Shown: positions 8,396-17,602, counted from the first letter of the stretch. The stretch is 64,000 bases of DNA from an uncultured Siphonobacter sp. (GCA_913774715.1 CAJYHS010000135.1:1-64000); one strand, 5' to 3'. Notes: a model not told the origin generated them from the letters alone. Numbers and translations are program-made.

Positions 8396-8959
8396 TTAAT
8401 CCTGAATAGTAATATAGGTTAGGATATTTGACTTCCGGGATATTTTAATTGTAGTAGTAATTGGCACATGATCGTTCTCCTGAAAATACGCTTCTCTTAT
8501 ATAATTCTTATTACACTGATAATTTCTAATAACCACTACATTTTTTACTGCATGTTCACTGGAAAACCTATCCACATTTAGAATGGATAAATTTTCAACT
8601 TGTTTAAAATTAGCAGATTGACTTATTTGATAAAGTATTCTATCACGGTCGTATTTTGATATTTCCAGTTTAGTATCTTGATACCTTTCAGGAAATCCAC
8701 TTATGTCATTTTCAAGGACTTTAAATTCGTTCTTAAGTTCAATGTTAGCTAGCTTTAGATCTTTTATTATATCATTTTTAGAATAAAAAAGGGCTTCAAT
8801 TTGATTTCCGAAGACAATACTTACTACTGGAAGTACGATAACAAAACTTAATAAGACACCCAGTATTGGTCTTTTATTTCTTAAAACGTAGAATACAACT
8901 AGAGCTGTTAGCAAAAGTAATAGTAAAAAAAAAGAAAGTACAAGCAATGGGATTCCCAT
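8396..8959 (-). CDS. Hypothetical membrane-anchored protein, AT-rich
   Basis: This 187-residue protein is not recognised. It has two hydrophobic helices (about 4-26 and 31-51), then a charged, probably coiled segment (KNDIIKDLKLANIELKNEF) and a beta-rich C-terminus exposed outside the cytoplasm. The coding sequence is visibly richer in A and T than its neighbours, with codons such as AAA, ATA, TTA and AAT, which suggests recent acquisition or weak expression. There is no signal peptide cleavage site and no operon partner. It might be a real lineage-specific gene; confidence rests on the clean start (ATG 8959), its length and the plausible protein topology. Confidence 0.6.
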   Translation of the reverse strand: MGIPLLVLSFFLLLLLLTALVVFYVLRNKRPILGVLLSFVIVLPVVSIVFGNQIEALFYSKNDIIKDLKLANIELKNEFKVLENDISGFPERYQDTKLEISKYDRDRILYQISQSANFKQVENLSILNVDRFSSEHAVKNVVVIRNYQCNKNYIREAYFQENDHVPITTTIKISRKSNILTYITIQD

Positions 8960-9052
8960 ATATTTTTATTTCAACTGTATTCTCCCTGTTATTGCTGTTT
9001 ATCTAATCATCACTAATACTTTAAATAGACTATACCTACCCAACTTAAATCA

Positions 9053-10273
9053 CTACTCATTCACCCGATCCAGACGAAAGATATAATCTACCTCTCCCGT
9101 TAAATGAAGGCCCTTTTTTAACGATTGATTTTTCCAGGAATACACCCAAACGTCGTTATTGCCCTTGCCATCATTAATGGTAATAAAAGCCTGATCACCT
9201 TCCACCAGTACGCAGGTACGGGAGCTGCCACGATCCAGGGGTAAATCTAGGCGGTGTACTTGCCTGGTTTGTAAATCTATCTGATAATACTCGATGTGCG
9301 GGACTAGATAATGCTCCTTGTAATTTTTAAATAAATCCTTCCGCTCGCTTCGAATCAGGGCTTTACTTCCGCCCAGATACCAAAGTCCATAGGCGTGATT
9401 TTGAATGGTTGACGCTGAAATATTAAAGAAATACGACGTATCCAACTGACTTTCGCTGGCCTTGATTCGATAAATGGCCGTGGGCTGATCTGGATTGGCA
9501 CCCCGGACAATTCCGGGGCAGGATAGGAAGTAAAAATCCGCTTTTTCGTCCTGAAAGGTATTACTTTGAGCCGTATTCACATTGCCCGGATAAGTCGAAC
9601 GCGAATCCTTATCCAGATGCTCAAGCTTCATTTCAGGATACGATAAGCGGGCCAGGTAAACCGTATCAGAAGAACCATAGCCCAGATCGGCGTTATGGAA
9701 ATGATAGGTGTAGCCCAGGTAAAGTTTGCTGGCTTTCCAAAATGCAAAGCCCACCGACATATTATCAAAAGGCGGTTTGGGAGTGGGTAAAGGCAGATCA
9801 TCTGCGATGAACCCTAGGGTGTGAACGTCTACTTTAGCGTAGCGTTTGGGCTTTAACCCTACACTGTGGTTAATAAAAAAAATAGTGTCCCGGTCCAGAA
9901 AAGCGGCATTATCGGCATACCCAAAACCCGGCAGACGTACCGAATCCAGTCGCACAAACTCATGGTTGCGAAGCTGCCCTTTCACAAAGTACTCTGATTT
10001 CTGATCTACGTAATAATAATACCCATCCCGCACGAGCATGTAGTACCAGATCCGGGCGGGATGATCCAGTAAAGCTCCCTGCTCAATGGGATTGACTATA
10101 CCCGAATGCAGGCTATCCGTTTGATAGATATACTGCTTCTGATCCTTGCTCATTATGAGCAAACTATACTTTTTTGCCGGTTGGCGAGCTCCCCAATCGC
10201 AAGCGACGCACAAGCCGAGTATTCCCGTAAGAATTAACCAATAAATCCCTTTCTGAACGGAAACATGTACCAC
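9053..10273 (-). CDS. DUF4374-like lipoprotein in a sigma/anti-sigma operon
   Basis: This 406-residue protein starts at GTG 10273. Its lipoprotein signal ends at GLCVAC (Cys near 25). It is a paralogue of the DUF4374 protein at 740-1945: shared blocks include DGYYYYV against GGYYYYY, TAIYRIK...LDTSYFF against KSIYRIK...LDTSYYV, DVWVYS against YIWIYD, and KGLHLTG...FRLDRV against KGLQIQG...FSRLDKL at the C-terminus. It lies 9 bp after the anti-sigma gene, so it is co-transcribed with the ECF sigma/anti-sigma pair and not with a TonB receptor. A role as target or sensor of that regulatory pair is an inference. Confidence 0.75.
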   Translation of the reverse strand: MVHVSVQKGIYWLILTGILGLCVACDWGARQPAKKYSLLIMSKDQKQYIYQTDSLHSGIVNPIEQGALLDHPARIWYYMLVRDGYYYYVDQKSEYFVKGQLRNHEFVRLDSVRLPGFGYADNAAFLDRDTIFFINHSVGLKPKRYAKVDVHTLGFIADDLPLPTPKPPFDNMSVGFAFWKASKLYLGYTYHFHNADLGYGSSDTVYLARLSYPEMKLEHLDKDSRSTYPGNVNTAQSNTFQDEKADFYFLSCPGIVRGANPDQPTAIYRIKASESQLDTSYFFNISASTIQNHAYGLWYLGGSKALIRSERKDLFKNYKEHYLVPHIEYYQIDLQTRQVHRLDLPLDRGSSRTCVLVEGDQAFITINDGKGNNDVWVYSWKNQSLKKGLHLTGEVDYIFRLDRVNE

Positions 10274-10282
10274 GGCTACTGT

Positions 10283-10945
10283 TTAGATATCAAATTGTGC
10301 AATCAGAGAATTGGTAATCAGCGGAGGTAACTCGAAGATCATTTCTTCATCCATCACCAGCAGTTCGCTCGAATTCCGGTTCTTTAAATCCATGGCAAAG
10401 TAGCTGTTGCCACCCTTGATTTCGATCTGCCGGGTCGAATCCCTGCCGTCCTGACAAGTCGCATTAAAGGACAGGGTCATGTCTTTTTTAGGCGTGATGC
10501 GAATAATACCACAAAAGTTAACTACGTCGGCTTCTTTATTGTAGACAGCCTTGCTATCCCGGCCAAATTCAATCGTCAACTCGTCGGTTTTTAATTGAGA
10601 CAGTGGGTTTTCAGCCTTCAGGGCTATTTCTTTGGTAGGCGTTGAAACAGGTAAGACGGTTTTCCAGCCGATGAAACCACCCAGCAGCAGGACCACTGCG
10701 GCTATTGCCACTCTCCAGATATTTCTGTTGCCTTGTAAAGAATGAAGGACTGGCTTACTCTTTTGAAGATCCCGCTGGAGGTTTTGCCAAATTTCATCTT
10801 TGATCTCGGGCCTGGACTCTACGTGTTCGGGAAAACTTACTTCGGGCTCCTCATCGGCATCCAGCCACTCTTCCACGGCTCTGGCTTCTTCGGGCGTGCA
10901 TAAGCCCTGATGGTATTTTTCGATAAGATGCCGGGAAACGTTCAT
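10283..10945 (-). CDS. Anti-sigma factor, short FecR-like
   Basis: This is a 220-residue protein when started at ATG 10945; a TTG six codons upstream (10963) is possible but less likely. The N-terminal cytoplasmic part (LIEKYHQGLCTPEEARAVEEWL) is the typical anti-sigma helix pattern of FecR-family proteins. One membrane helix follows (about 75-95: WRVAIAAVVLLLGGFIGW). The periplasmic part is only about 120 residues and keeps strands resembling the FecR domain, but it is shorter than usual and lacks a recognisable secretin/STN-interacting C-terminal domain. It follows the ECF sigma gene and presumably binds that sigma factor. Confidence 0.8.
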   Translation of the reverse strand: MNVSRHLIEKYHQGLCTPEEARAVEEWLDADEEPEVSFPEHVESRPEIKDEIWQNLQRDLQKSKPVLHSLQGNRNIWRVAIAAVVLLLGGFIGWKTVLPVSTPTKEIALKAENPLSQLKTDELTIEFGRDSKAVYNKEADVVNFCGIIRITPKKDMTLSFNATCQDGRDSTRQIEIKGGNSYFAMDLKNRNSSELLVMDEEMIFELPPLITNSLIAQFDI

Positions 10946-11024
10946 ACAAGCGAGCGTGGTCAACGTAGATGTGCGGCCACAAATCTATTAAAAACCGGGG
11001 GTATTCCGATTGGACTAGCCCGCA

Positions 11025-11558
11025 TTAAAGAGCATAGTCGCGTAATCGGGCCCGGAGTTGCCGTAAGGCGTTGGTCAGGTGGTATTCAACCGTTCGCTCC
11101 GAGATGAGCAGTTGACTGGCAATTTCCTTATTGCTCATACCCATTTCGCGACTCATGCGAAAGACCCGCTGACAGCTTTCAGGCAGGGCATTAATAAGAT
11201 AGACCAGCACTTCGTAAAGGCTGTTATGCATCACGGAGTCTTCCGTAACATTAACCTGATCACTGACTTCGAAGGCAACCCGCTTGAGGTGGGCATTGCG
11301 GGTTTGCTTGTTTCGAATGTATTCGAATACTTTCAGTTTCGCCGAGCGAAGCAGATACCTTTCCGGAGAATGCGTAAATTCCAGATGATCTCTTCGCTCC
11401 CAAAGTGATTTAAATATTTCCTGAACGAGCTCCTTGGAGGCTTCCACGTCTTCCAGATTGGCGTAGCAAACCGCAAAGACTTTCTCCCAGTGTTGATTAT
11501 ACAACCGGGTGAAAAGGGTTTCGTCAAGCGGTAGTGCGTTCAAATCTGAAGTCAGCAT
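11025..11558 (-). CDS. RNA polymerase ECF sigma factor (FecI-like)
   Basis: This 177-residue sigma-70 family protein has region 2 (about 20-85: FTRLYNQHWEKVFAVCYANLED and ELVQEIFKSLWERRD) and region 4 (about 120-172: LPESCQRVFRMSREMGMSNKEIA, then SERTVEYHLTNALRQLR). Length and motifs fit the Bacteroidota FecI-type group. It directs RNA polymerase to a small set of promoters and is held by the anti-sigma factor encoded next. The operon order is sigma, anti-sigma, DUF4374-like lipoprotein. The target genes cannot be told from the sequence; auto-regulation is common in this family. Confidence 0.9.
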   Translation of the reverse strand: MLTSDLNALPLDETLFTRLYNQHWEKVFAVCYANLEDVEASKELVQEIFKSLWERRDHLEFTHSPERYLLRSAKLKVFEYIRNKQTRNAHLKRVAFEVSDQVNVTEDSVMHNSLYEVLVYLINALPESCQRVFRMSREMGMSNKEIASQLLISERTVEYHLTNALRQLRARLRDYAL

Positions 11559-11772
11559 ACCCAGTCAGGAATTTTTGGGCGAATCTAGTAAATTTAAACT
11601 AATTCTAAATAAGGGAATTAAATAAATTATCCCTAAGGCCAGTGACGTCGCTCTCAGCTGGATTACCAATACGTATCTTTCGTTCACCTTGCCAATCCCG
11701 CCCGCTGGCTCTGACTAAGTTAGGCTTCTAAGCATTTTATGAGTATCTTAGCCCTATCTGCATACTATTCCT

Positions 11773-11946
11773 ATGGCCGATTTTCTTTTCAAAAAAGCTA
11801 CGTTTACGCTTTGTCCGACCAAGCTTCGGCGGTCGGCAACGGCGGGAGCTTTGTACGGTCATTTCTGTAAACTTCACCGCATCCGTACTTCCTCCGACCA
11901 GCTCCTCTACGTCATTGCTACCTCGAGTGGAATACCGGTTTTCTAG
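11773..11946 (+). CDS. Possible small protein (57 residues)
   Basis: An ATG-to-TAG frame encodes a basic 57-residue protein with two cysteines and the pattern TLCPTKLRRSATAGALYGHFCKLHRI. Codon choice (ACG, GCT, TTT, GGT) resembles neighbouring genes. It fills most of an otherwise empty gap of about 445 bp between the sigma factor gene and rocD. No family is recognised and no promoter of the standard form is seen, so it could be a chance frame. Confidence 0.4.
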   Translation: MADFLFKKATFTLCPTKLRRSATAGALYGHFCKLHRIRTSSDQLLYVIATSSGIPVF

Positions 11947-12003
11947 TCCCAGGCAGCTCCCTTTTTTTTAGTTGTTATGTACTAGTTAACCTACTTGATT
12001 TTC

Positions 12004-13230
12004 ATGGAAACAGCCACTCAGCGAGCCATTGCTCTCGAAGAGCAGTACGGTGCTCATAATTACCATCCCCTACCCGTTGTCCTGAGTCGCGGACAGGGTG
12101 TTTATCTCTACGATGCCGAAGGACAGGAATACCTGGATTTTCTTTCGGCTTATTCGGCAGTTAATCAGGGCCATTGCCACCCTAAGATCATTGAAGCCCT
12201 AACTCAGCAGGCTCAAAAACTTACGCTGACTTCACGGGCCTTTTATTCAGATCAACTCGGTGAGTGCGAAAAATACCTTTGCGAGTATTTTGGCTACGAT
12301 AAAGTGTTGATGATGAATTCGGGCGTGGAAGGCGGTGAAACGGCTCTCAAACTCACCCGAAAATGGGCGTATAAAGTCAAAGGCATTGCCGCCAATCAGG
12401 CCAAGACCCTATACGCTTCGGGTAACTTCTGGGGACGTACGCTGGCGGCGATTTCTGCTTCTACGGATCCCGACAGCACCAATGACTACGGTCCCTTTTT
12501 ACCCGGTTATCTTATCATTCCCTATAATGATTTACAAGCCCTGGAACAAACCCTGGCTTCTGATCCTACTATTGCCGGTTTCATGGTAGAGCCCATTCAG
12601 GGCGAAGCTGGCGTAGTGGTTCCCGATGAAGGGTATTTACGGGGCGTGCGGGAATTATGCACGAAGTATAACGTACTTTTTATTGCTGATGAAGTACAAA
12701 CGGGTCTGGCCCGCACGGGCAAGCGGCTGGCCTGCGATCACGAACAGGTTCGGCCTGATATTCTTATTTTGGGCAAAGCCCTTTCCGGGGGGGTATACCC
12801 CGTTTCCTGCGTTTTAGCCGATGATGAAATCATGCTCACCATTCGTCCCGGCGAGCATGGCAGCACGTACGGAGGTAATCCTTTGGCTTGTGCGGTGAGC
12901 ATGGCGGCTCTGGACGTATTACGAGAGGAAAAATTAGCTGAGAATGCCGAAAACATGGGCCAGCTTTTTCGCAGCCGCATGCAGGCGCTCATTCAAAAAT
13001 CGGATCTCATTACCCTGGTTCGGGGTAAAGGTTTATTGAATGCAATTGTTATTAATGATACCGAGGAAAGCGGCACGGCCTGGGAACTTTGCCTCAAACT
13101 CAAAGAAAACGGTTTACTGGCCAAGCCTACGCATGGTAATAAAATCCGGTTTGCTCCACCCCTGGTCATTACTCAGGCTCAGATGCAAAAGGCTTGCGAT
13201 GTAATCGAACGGGTCGTTCTTTCGTTCTAA
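12004..13230 (+). CDS. rocD: Ornithine--oxo-acid transaminase
   Basis: This 408-residue class III aminotransferase interconverts ornithine and 2-oxoglutarate with glutamate-5-semialdehyde and glutamate, using PLP in the cytoplasm. Visible marks are the N-terminal [20 protein letters not shown], the substrate loop [19 protein letters not shown], the PLP-binding ADEVQTG (Asp229) and the Schiff-base lysine in [10 protein letters not shown] (Lys258). The G-S-T-Y-G-G-N-P motif near residue 290 is also typical of ornithine aminotransferases. ATG 12004 is chosen over an upstream start at 11995 because METATQRAI begins the conserved region. It is monocistronic, with a strong terminator right after it. 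Confidence 0.93.
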   Translation: METATQRAIALEEQYGAHNYHPLPVVLSRGQGVYLYDAEGQEYLDFLSAYSAVNQGHCHPKIIEALTQQAQKLTLTSRAFYSDQLGECEKYLCEYFGYDKVLMMNSGVEGGETALKLTRKWAYKVKGIAANQAKTLYASGNFWGRTLAAISASTDPDSTNDYGPFLPGYLIIPYNDLQALEQTLASDPTIAGFMVEPIQGEAGVVVPDEGYLRGVRELCTKYNVLFIADEVQTGLARTGKRLACDHEQVRPDILILGKALSGGVYPVSCVLADDEIMLTIRPGEHGSTYGGNPLACAVSMAALDVLREEKLAENAENMGQLFRSRMQALIQKSDLITLVRGKGLLNAIVINDTEESGTAWELCLKLKENGLLAKPTHGNKIRFAPPLVITQAQMQKACDVIERVVLSF

Positions 13231-13243
13231 AGCGTATACCTAG

Positions 13244-13274
13244 GAAGGTTGGGAAAGGCCCAACCTTCTTTTTT
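13244..13274 (+). terminator. Terminator of rocD
   Basis: Inverted repeat GAAGGTTGGG / CCCAACCTTC with a 5-base loop, followed directly by a run of Ts, 13 bp after the rocD stop codon. Confidence 0.9.
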
Positions 13275-13392
13275 GTGACTTACCTCTACATTAAAAAAAG
13301 ATTTAATTGCCGCTTTCTCAGCTTCTTATCTACCATTTCGGCTGTATTTTTGAACTCTTTTGCTTGAATTCTATCTGTAGCAGCCCTTTCAA

Positions 13393-15372
13393 ATGAAGTA
13401 CATTGTACCCCCATTAACTTCTCTATTATTTATCCTACTGACTATCACCTCAGTAGTTACTAGCCACGCTCAGTCCCAGCACGTGGGTTGGGTTGTTTTT
13501 GATCAACTTCCCAAAAACTATCAGCTCTATGCCCGAGGGGATGATAATACGGCTCAGGTTCCCATTACCGGACGAAGCTCTGATTTCAAGAACTGGAATT
13601 ACATGTCGGTAATTACCTACCGTAATGGCCAGCCTATTTCCTATCACCGTTCCAATTTCAAGCCCTTAAGTGCGAGCCAGGCTTCTTTTGAAATGTACCC
13701 CACCATTAAAGCCGAAAAAGCCGATTATTCTTTTGAGGTCTACTGCTGTAACGCCACCGACTCCATTCCGATGGCTCAGTGTAAAGACGTGGTAGCCGGC
13801 GATATTTACGTCATTTACGGTCAGTCCAATGCGAACGCTATTCTAGGCTCGCCCGTTTCGGATAAGTATATTCGGACTTTTTCCAAAACTCCTTCTGTTA
13901 CTAATGTTGGGGTGAGTGAAGCGGATACCTCCTGGATTAATGCCGCCTGGACCGTGTCGCCGGTTGGTTACTGGGGATTAGAGCTTCAAAATCTGATTTT
14001 ACAGAAATACGGGATTCCCACCTGCGTCATTAACGGGGCATTTCCCGGAACCTCACTCGATGAGTTAACGTATTTTCAGGGTCAGCCTTCTAATTATTAC
14101 AAGCACTTACAACTTCGCGTTTCTAAATCGCATGCCAGCCGGATCCGGGCTTTTTTCTTCTATCAAGGTGAAAACGATGCGTTTATTCACACGGCTAATT
14201 ATCCCGAGCTGTTTGATAAACTCCAAAAGCTTTGGCAGAAAGACTATTACCCGATAGTCGATGAGTTTATCGTCATGCAAATTGACGTGCCCTTTCTGGT
14301 TTCTAATACCGGCAGTGCCATTCGGGAATTTCAGCGAAAGGTGCCTTCGCTCTACGAGAAAATGAATTCCTTTGCTACCGTCGGCCAGCCCGGTTACGAT
14401 GGCGTGCATTACAACAGTCAGGGTTACAGCACGCTAGCCAATCGTCTGCTTCGTTACCTGGCTCCCAAGCACTATACAAGCACGGATATCCAAGGGCTTC
14501 GGGCTCCCGATATTCAAAAAGTGTATTATAAAGACGAAACCGCTACGCAGCTCGTGCTTGAGTTTGACCAGCCAGTTCACTGGCCCTCCGATTCGCTCAT
14601 TGGCTTTTATACGCTGAGTCTAAAGAACTTTTTTTACATCAATGGCAATGAGTCCAATGTCTTACCCATCACTTCTGGCTCGGCTCAGGAGAATCAAATT
14701 CATTTAAAGCTCAGCCGGCCCGTTGCCCTTAGCTCTCTAACGTATCTGCCTTCACATTCGCAAAATCTCCCAATTTCTCCCTTCATCGGACCCTACATTA
14801 AAAACTCGCGGGGACTGGCTGCTTTTACTTTTCATCAATTTCCAGTAGGTAATGCCTTGGCTACCCCTACCCTGGAAGCTCGCATTCAAAACGGAGTGGT
14901 ACGGCTTTCCTGGCCCGCAGTTGACGGAGCTGAGGTCTATCGTATTGAGCGGCGGTTGACCCATTCCGCTACGTTTGAAACCTTAGCAAGCGTAGATCAA
15001 ACGCAGTTCCGGGATTTAACGGTCGAAGCCCAGCAGTCCTATACCTACCGAGTCAAGGCCATCAGTGTACACTCCGAATCAGCTTATAGCCAGGCGGAGG
15101 TTCAAACCTCCTGGATTTCTCAGGAATACTTAAATCAGAGCTTGAGGATGGGACCTAATCCGGCTTCGGATCATTTGTCTGTCACGTTTGGTCCGACCCT
15201 TAGCGGGACGTTGCAGATTTATACGCTTCAGGGAGCTTTAATTCATCAGCAAAGCTTTACTCAACAGAAAACCGACGAGCTTACCCTCTCGCAGTTACAG
15301 CCGGGTACCTATGTTCTTTCGCTGCTAACTAATGAGGGCGTTAAAGTCAGTAAGCGGTTTATCAAACTTTAG
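13393..15372 (+). CDS. Secreted SGNH (sialate O-acetylesterase-like) esterase with T9SS sorting tail
   Basis: This 659-residue protein has a signal peptide (ending near TSHAQS). A middle SGNH/SASA-type domain carries VIYGQSNANAI with nucleophile Ser145 in block I (GQSN), a FFFYQGEND block and a DGVHYNSQGY block that supplies the Asp-x-x-His pair. A region of fibronectin type III character follows (about 475-570: VRLSWPAVDGAEVYRIERR and TYRVKAISVHSESAYS), then a C-terminal T9SS type A sorting domain (about 580-659: MGPNPASDHLSV ... PGTYVLSLLTNEGVKVSKRFIK). It is likely exported and surface-attached or released by T9SS and may remove acetyl groups from glycans; the substrate is unknown. Confidence 0.85.
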   Translation: MKYIVPPLTSLLFILLTITSVVTSHAQSQHVGWVVFDQLPKNYQLYARGDDNTAQVPITGRSSDFKNWNYMSVITYRNGQPISYHRSNFKPLSASQASFEMYPTIKAEKADYSFEVYCCNATDSIPMAQCKDVVAGDIYVIYGQSNANAILGSPVSDKYIRTFSKTPSVTNVGVSEADTSWINAAWTVSPVGYWGLELQNLILQKYGIPTCVINGAFPGTSLDELTYFQGQPSNYYKHLQLRVSKSHASRIRAFFFYQGENDAFIHTANYPELFDKLQKLWQKDYYPIVDEFIVMQIDVPFLVSNTGSAIREFQRKVPSLYEKMNSFATVGQPGYDGVHYNSQGYSTLANRLLRYLAPKHYTSTDIQGLRAPDIQKVYYKDETATQLVLEFDQPVHWPSDSLIGFYTLSLKNFFYINGNESNVLPITSGSAQENQIHLKLSRPVALSSLTYLPSHSQNLPISPFIGPYIKNSRGLAAFTFHQFPVGNALATPTLEARIQNGVVRLSWPAVDGAEVYRIERRLTHSATFETLASVDQTQFRDLTVEAQQSYTYRVKAISVHSESAYSQAEVQTSWISQEYLNQSLRMGPNPASDHLSVTFGPTLSGTLQIYTLQGALIHQQSFTQQKTDELTLSQLQPGTYVLSLLTNEGVKVSKRFIKL

Positions 15373-15379
15373 CTTTCCC

Positions 15380-15420
15380 ATAAAAAAGACAAGACTTACG
15401 GAGTCTTGTCTTTTTTTATG
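15380..15420. terminator. Bidirectional terminator
   Basis: Long inverted repeat with arms CATAAAAAAGACAAGACT and its near-complement around TACGG. A-rich and T-rich flanks make it usable from both sides between the convergent esterase and DUF2846-like genes. Confidence 0.9.
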
Positions 15421-15436
15421 GTCTTATGGGGTTCCC

Positions 15437-15868
15437 CTAGTTTTTAGAGTTCATGCAGTTATCGGGCTTTAGATTCACAATCTTCTTCTTACCCGTCGAT
15501 TCGGTTACCTCCGTCATTTCAATTCGGTCGGTAATAAAGCTGGATTTAATATCGCACTGTACGTAATAGACCTTTCCCTTTTCAAGCGTCAGCTCCAATA
15601 CTTCCTTATCGGGAATGTTGAGTCCCCCCATCACTGAAGTAAACTTTACCGTATTGGGCAAACTGATGTAGACAAAGTAGCGTTTATTACTAATGCGGCA
15701 CTGCTCTTCACCGTTGGCTCGAATGGTAAAGTTCATGGCAGCCCTATACATCTGACTACCCCGGTAAAAGACTACTTTCGCCGAGTCAGGTGAGGCAGTA
15801 ATGGTTTGTGCCTGAGACACCAAAGCTAGCAGTAAAAAGCCCGCCAGAAGAGATAATTTTGATAGCAT
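15437..15868 (-). CDS. Small secreted protein, DUF2846-like
   Basis: This 143-residue protein has a signal peptide (LLALVSQAQ). The mature region reads KVVFYRGSQM, IRANGEEQCRISNKRYFVYISL and LTLEKGKVYYVQCDI, a pattern close to DUF2846 proteins and to the protein at 4638-5057. The C-terminus (IVNLKPDNCMNSKN) carries the second of its two cysteines. No catalytic residues are visible; a role in the periplasm or envelope is inferred from the signal peptide. It is monocistronic, convergent with the esterase. Confidence 0.7.
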   Translation of the reverse strand: MLSKLSLLAGFLLLALVSQAQTITASPDSAKVVFYRGSQMYRAAMNFTIRANGEEQCRISNKRYFVYISLPNTVKFTSVMGGLNIPDKEVLELTLEKGKVYYVQCDIKSSFITDRIEMTEVTESTGKKKIVNLKPDNCMNSKN

Positions 15869-15975
15869 ACCGGTTCGTACAATAGAGGTGATTTTTCCTG
15901 ACGAAAATAGGAAGTCTTCTCAAAGCTGATGCGATAACGGCTTAAAAATTCCTCTAAAGTTTATGCCAACCGGCT

Positions 15976-17418
15976 TTAAGACTCCGCCCGGAGCTTACTT
16001 TTCTTCTTACCGTACAGGAAATAAATCACAAAGCCAATGACTAACCAGACCATCAGCCGAATCCAGGTATCAAGCGGTAAGGAAAACATCATTAACAAAC
16101 ACGTAAGAATGCCTAAGATGGGCACCACTGGAACCCAGGGGGTTCGGAAAGGTCTTGGGGCATCGGGTAATTTTTTTCGCATGACAATCACGCCCAGACA
16201 TACCATCACAAAAGCCAGTAACGTGCCAATGCTTACCATTTCGCCCACAATATGAATGGGCATAAAGCCGGCAAAGAGGCTAATGAATGTACACAGCAGC
16301 AGGTTGGATCGATAAGGCGTTTGAAAACGCGGGTGCAGACTGGAGAATACTTTAGGTAATAAGCCGTCCTTGCTCATGGTATAAAAAACGCGGGACTGTC
16401 CGAGCAGATCAACCATAATCACGGAGGTATAACCAATCATGATTCCCACCAGAATGAGCTTTTGAAGCCACTCATAAGGCGTCTTGGCAATGGCCACAGC
16501 AATGGGAGCGGCACTGTTTTTGAATTCCGTATAGTTAGCCATGCCCGTGAGAACAAAGCCGAAAACGATGAATAACAAGGTGCAAATTCCCAAAGAGCCC
16601 AGAATACCAATGGGCATGGTTTTCTGCGGATTACGGGCTTCCTGAGCCATGGCCGCCACTATATCAAACCCAATGAAGACAAAGAAAATAACGCCTGCTC
16701 CCCGAAGAATGCCACTGTATCCAAATTCGCCAAAAGTGCCCGTGTTTTCAGGAATGAAGGGATGATAGTTCTCAGGGTTAATGTACTGGAGTCCCAGCGC
16801 AATAAAGACGACCACCACTAGGAGTTTAATGGCCACAATGACCCCGTTGATCCAGGCTGAGCCCTGAATGCCCCGAATAATGATGGCTGTGATCACCCAA
16901 AGAATGAGCAGGGAAGGCAGATTAACCCAGCCATGAACGATTTGCCCATTAGCCAGAGTCGTTTCTTCAAAGGGCCCCATCACCAGTTGAGCGGGTAAGT
17001 GAATACCGTAAGAAGAAAGAAATTTAATAAGGTATTGAGACCAGCTGATGGCTACTGTTGCGGCTCCAACGGAGTATTCCAGAATTAAATCCCAGCCGAT
17101 AATCCAGGCAAAAAGCTCACCCATCGTCGCATAGGCGTAGGTATAGGCACTTCCCGCCACGGGTACCATCGAAGCAAATTCGGCGTAGCATAAAGCACTA
17201 AAAGCACAACCTACGGCTGCCAGCAGAAAGGATAACACGACTGCCGGGCCGGTATTATTAGCCGCAGCAATTCCCGTTAGCGAAAACAATCCGGCTCCGA
17301 TAATAACCCCAATGCCAATGGCGATGAGATTCCAGGAACCCAGACTGCGTTTCAAAGTATGGCTGCCCTGCTCGGCAGCTTCCCTTTGCAGGGAAGTGAT
17401 GGATTTAATCCGGCTCAT
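15976..17418 (-). CDS. APC family amino acid permease
   Basis: This 480-residue inner-membrane transporter has twelve or so helices. Helix 1 carries the unwound GIGVIIGAGLF motif of the APC superfamily. The sequence FASMVPVAGSAYTYAYATMGELFAWIIGWDLILEY is typical of the cationic amino acid transporter (CAT/YfnA-like) group. Helix 6 region has FFVFIGFDIVAAMAQEARNPQKTMP, another family mark. It imports amino acids with protons or by exchange; the exact substrate is not decided. It is monocistronic on the minus strand. Confidence 0.9.
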   Translation of the reverse strand: MSRIKSITSLQREAAEQGSHTLKRSLGSWNLIAIGIGVIIGAGLFSLTGIAAANNTGPAVVLSFLLAAVGCAFSALCYAEFASMVPVAGSAYTYAYATMGELFAWIIGWDLILEYSVGAATVAISWSQYLIKFLSSYGIHLPAQLVMGPFEETTLANGQIVHGWVNLPSLLILWVITAIIIRGIQGSAWINGVIVAIKLLVVVVFIALGLQYINPENYHPFIPENTGTFGEFGYSGILRGAGVIFFVFIGFDIVAAMAQEARNPQKTMPIGILGSLGICTLLFIVFGFVLTGMANYTEFKNSAAPIAVAIAKTPYEWLQKLILVGIMIGYTSVIMVDLLGQSRVFYTMSKDGLLPKVFSSLHPRFQTPYRSNLLLCTFISLFAGFMPIHIVGEMVSIGTLLAFVMVCLGVIVMRKKLPDAPRPFRTPWVPVVPILGILTCLLMMFSLPLDTWIRLMVWLVIGFVIYFLYGKKKSKLRAES

Positions 17419-17548
17419 TAGTCTACCATATTAATGGGGAAAACGTAAAGATAAAGCACATCGCCTATCCCGCCAGAATTATCCGTTAAAAACAGGACGA
17501 ACCCGGCCTAAGCGGCGGCGTGCCCGCGTATTGATTCTTCTAAACCAA

Positions 17549-17574
17549 CAAAGGCCGGACTAGTCCGGCCTTTG
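17549..17574 (-). terminator. Probable terminator of the acc operon
   Basis: Perfect palindrome CAAAGGCCGGAC / GTCCGGCCTTTG around TA, 29 bp past the accC stop codon. The stem is very GC-rich and no long T-run follows, so release may be partial. Confidence 0.65.
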
Positions 17575-17602
17575 TGCAAACAGTTAATCCTGCTTCGTAT
17601 GC

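Noticed and set aside
13336-13352. Promoter box TATTTTTG before the SGNH esterase
   Set aside because: Box fits but no TTG lies at a spacing of 19-23 bases, so support is weak.
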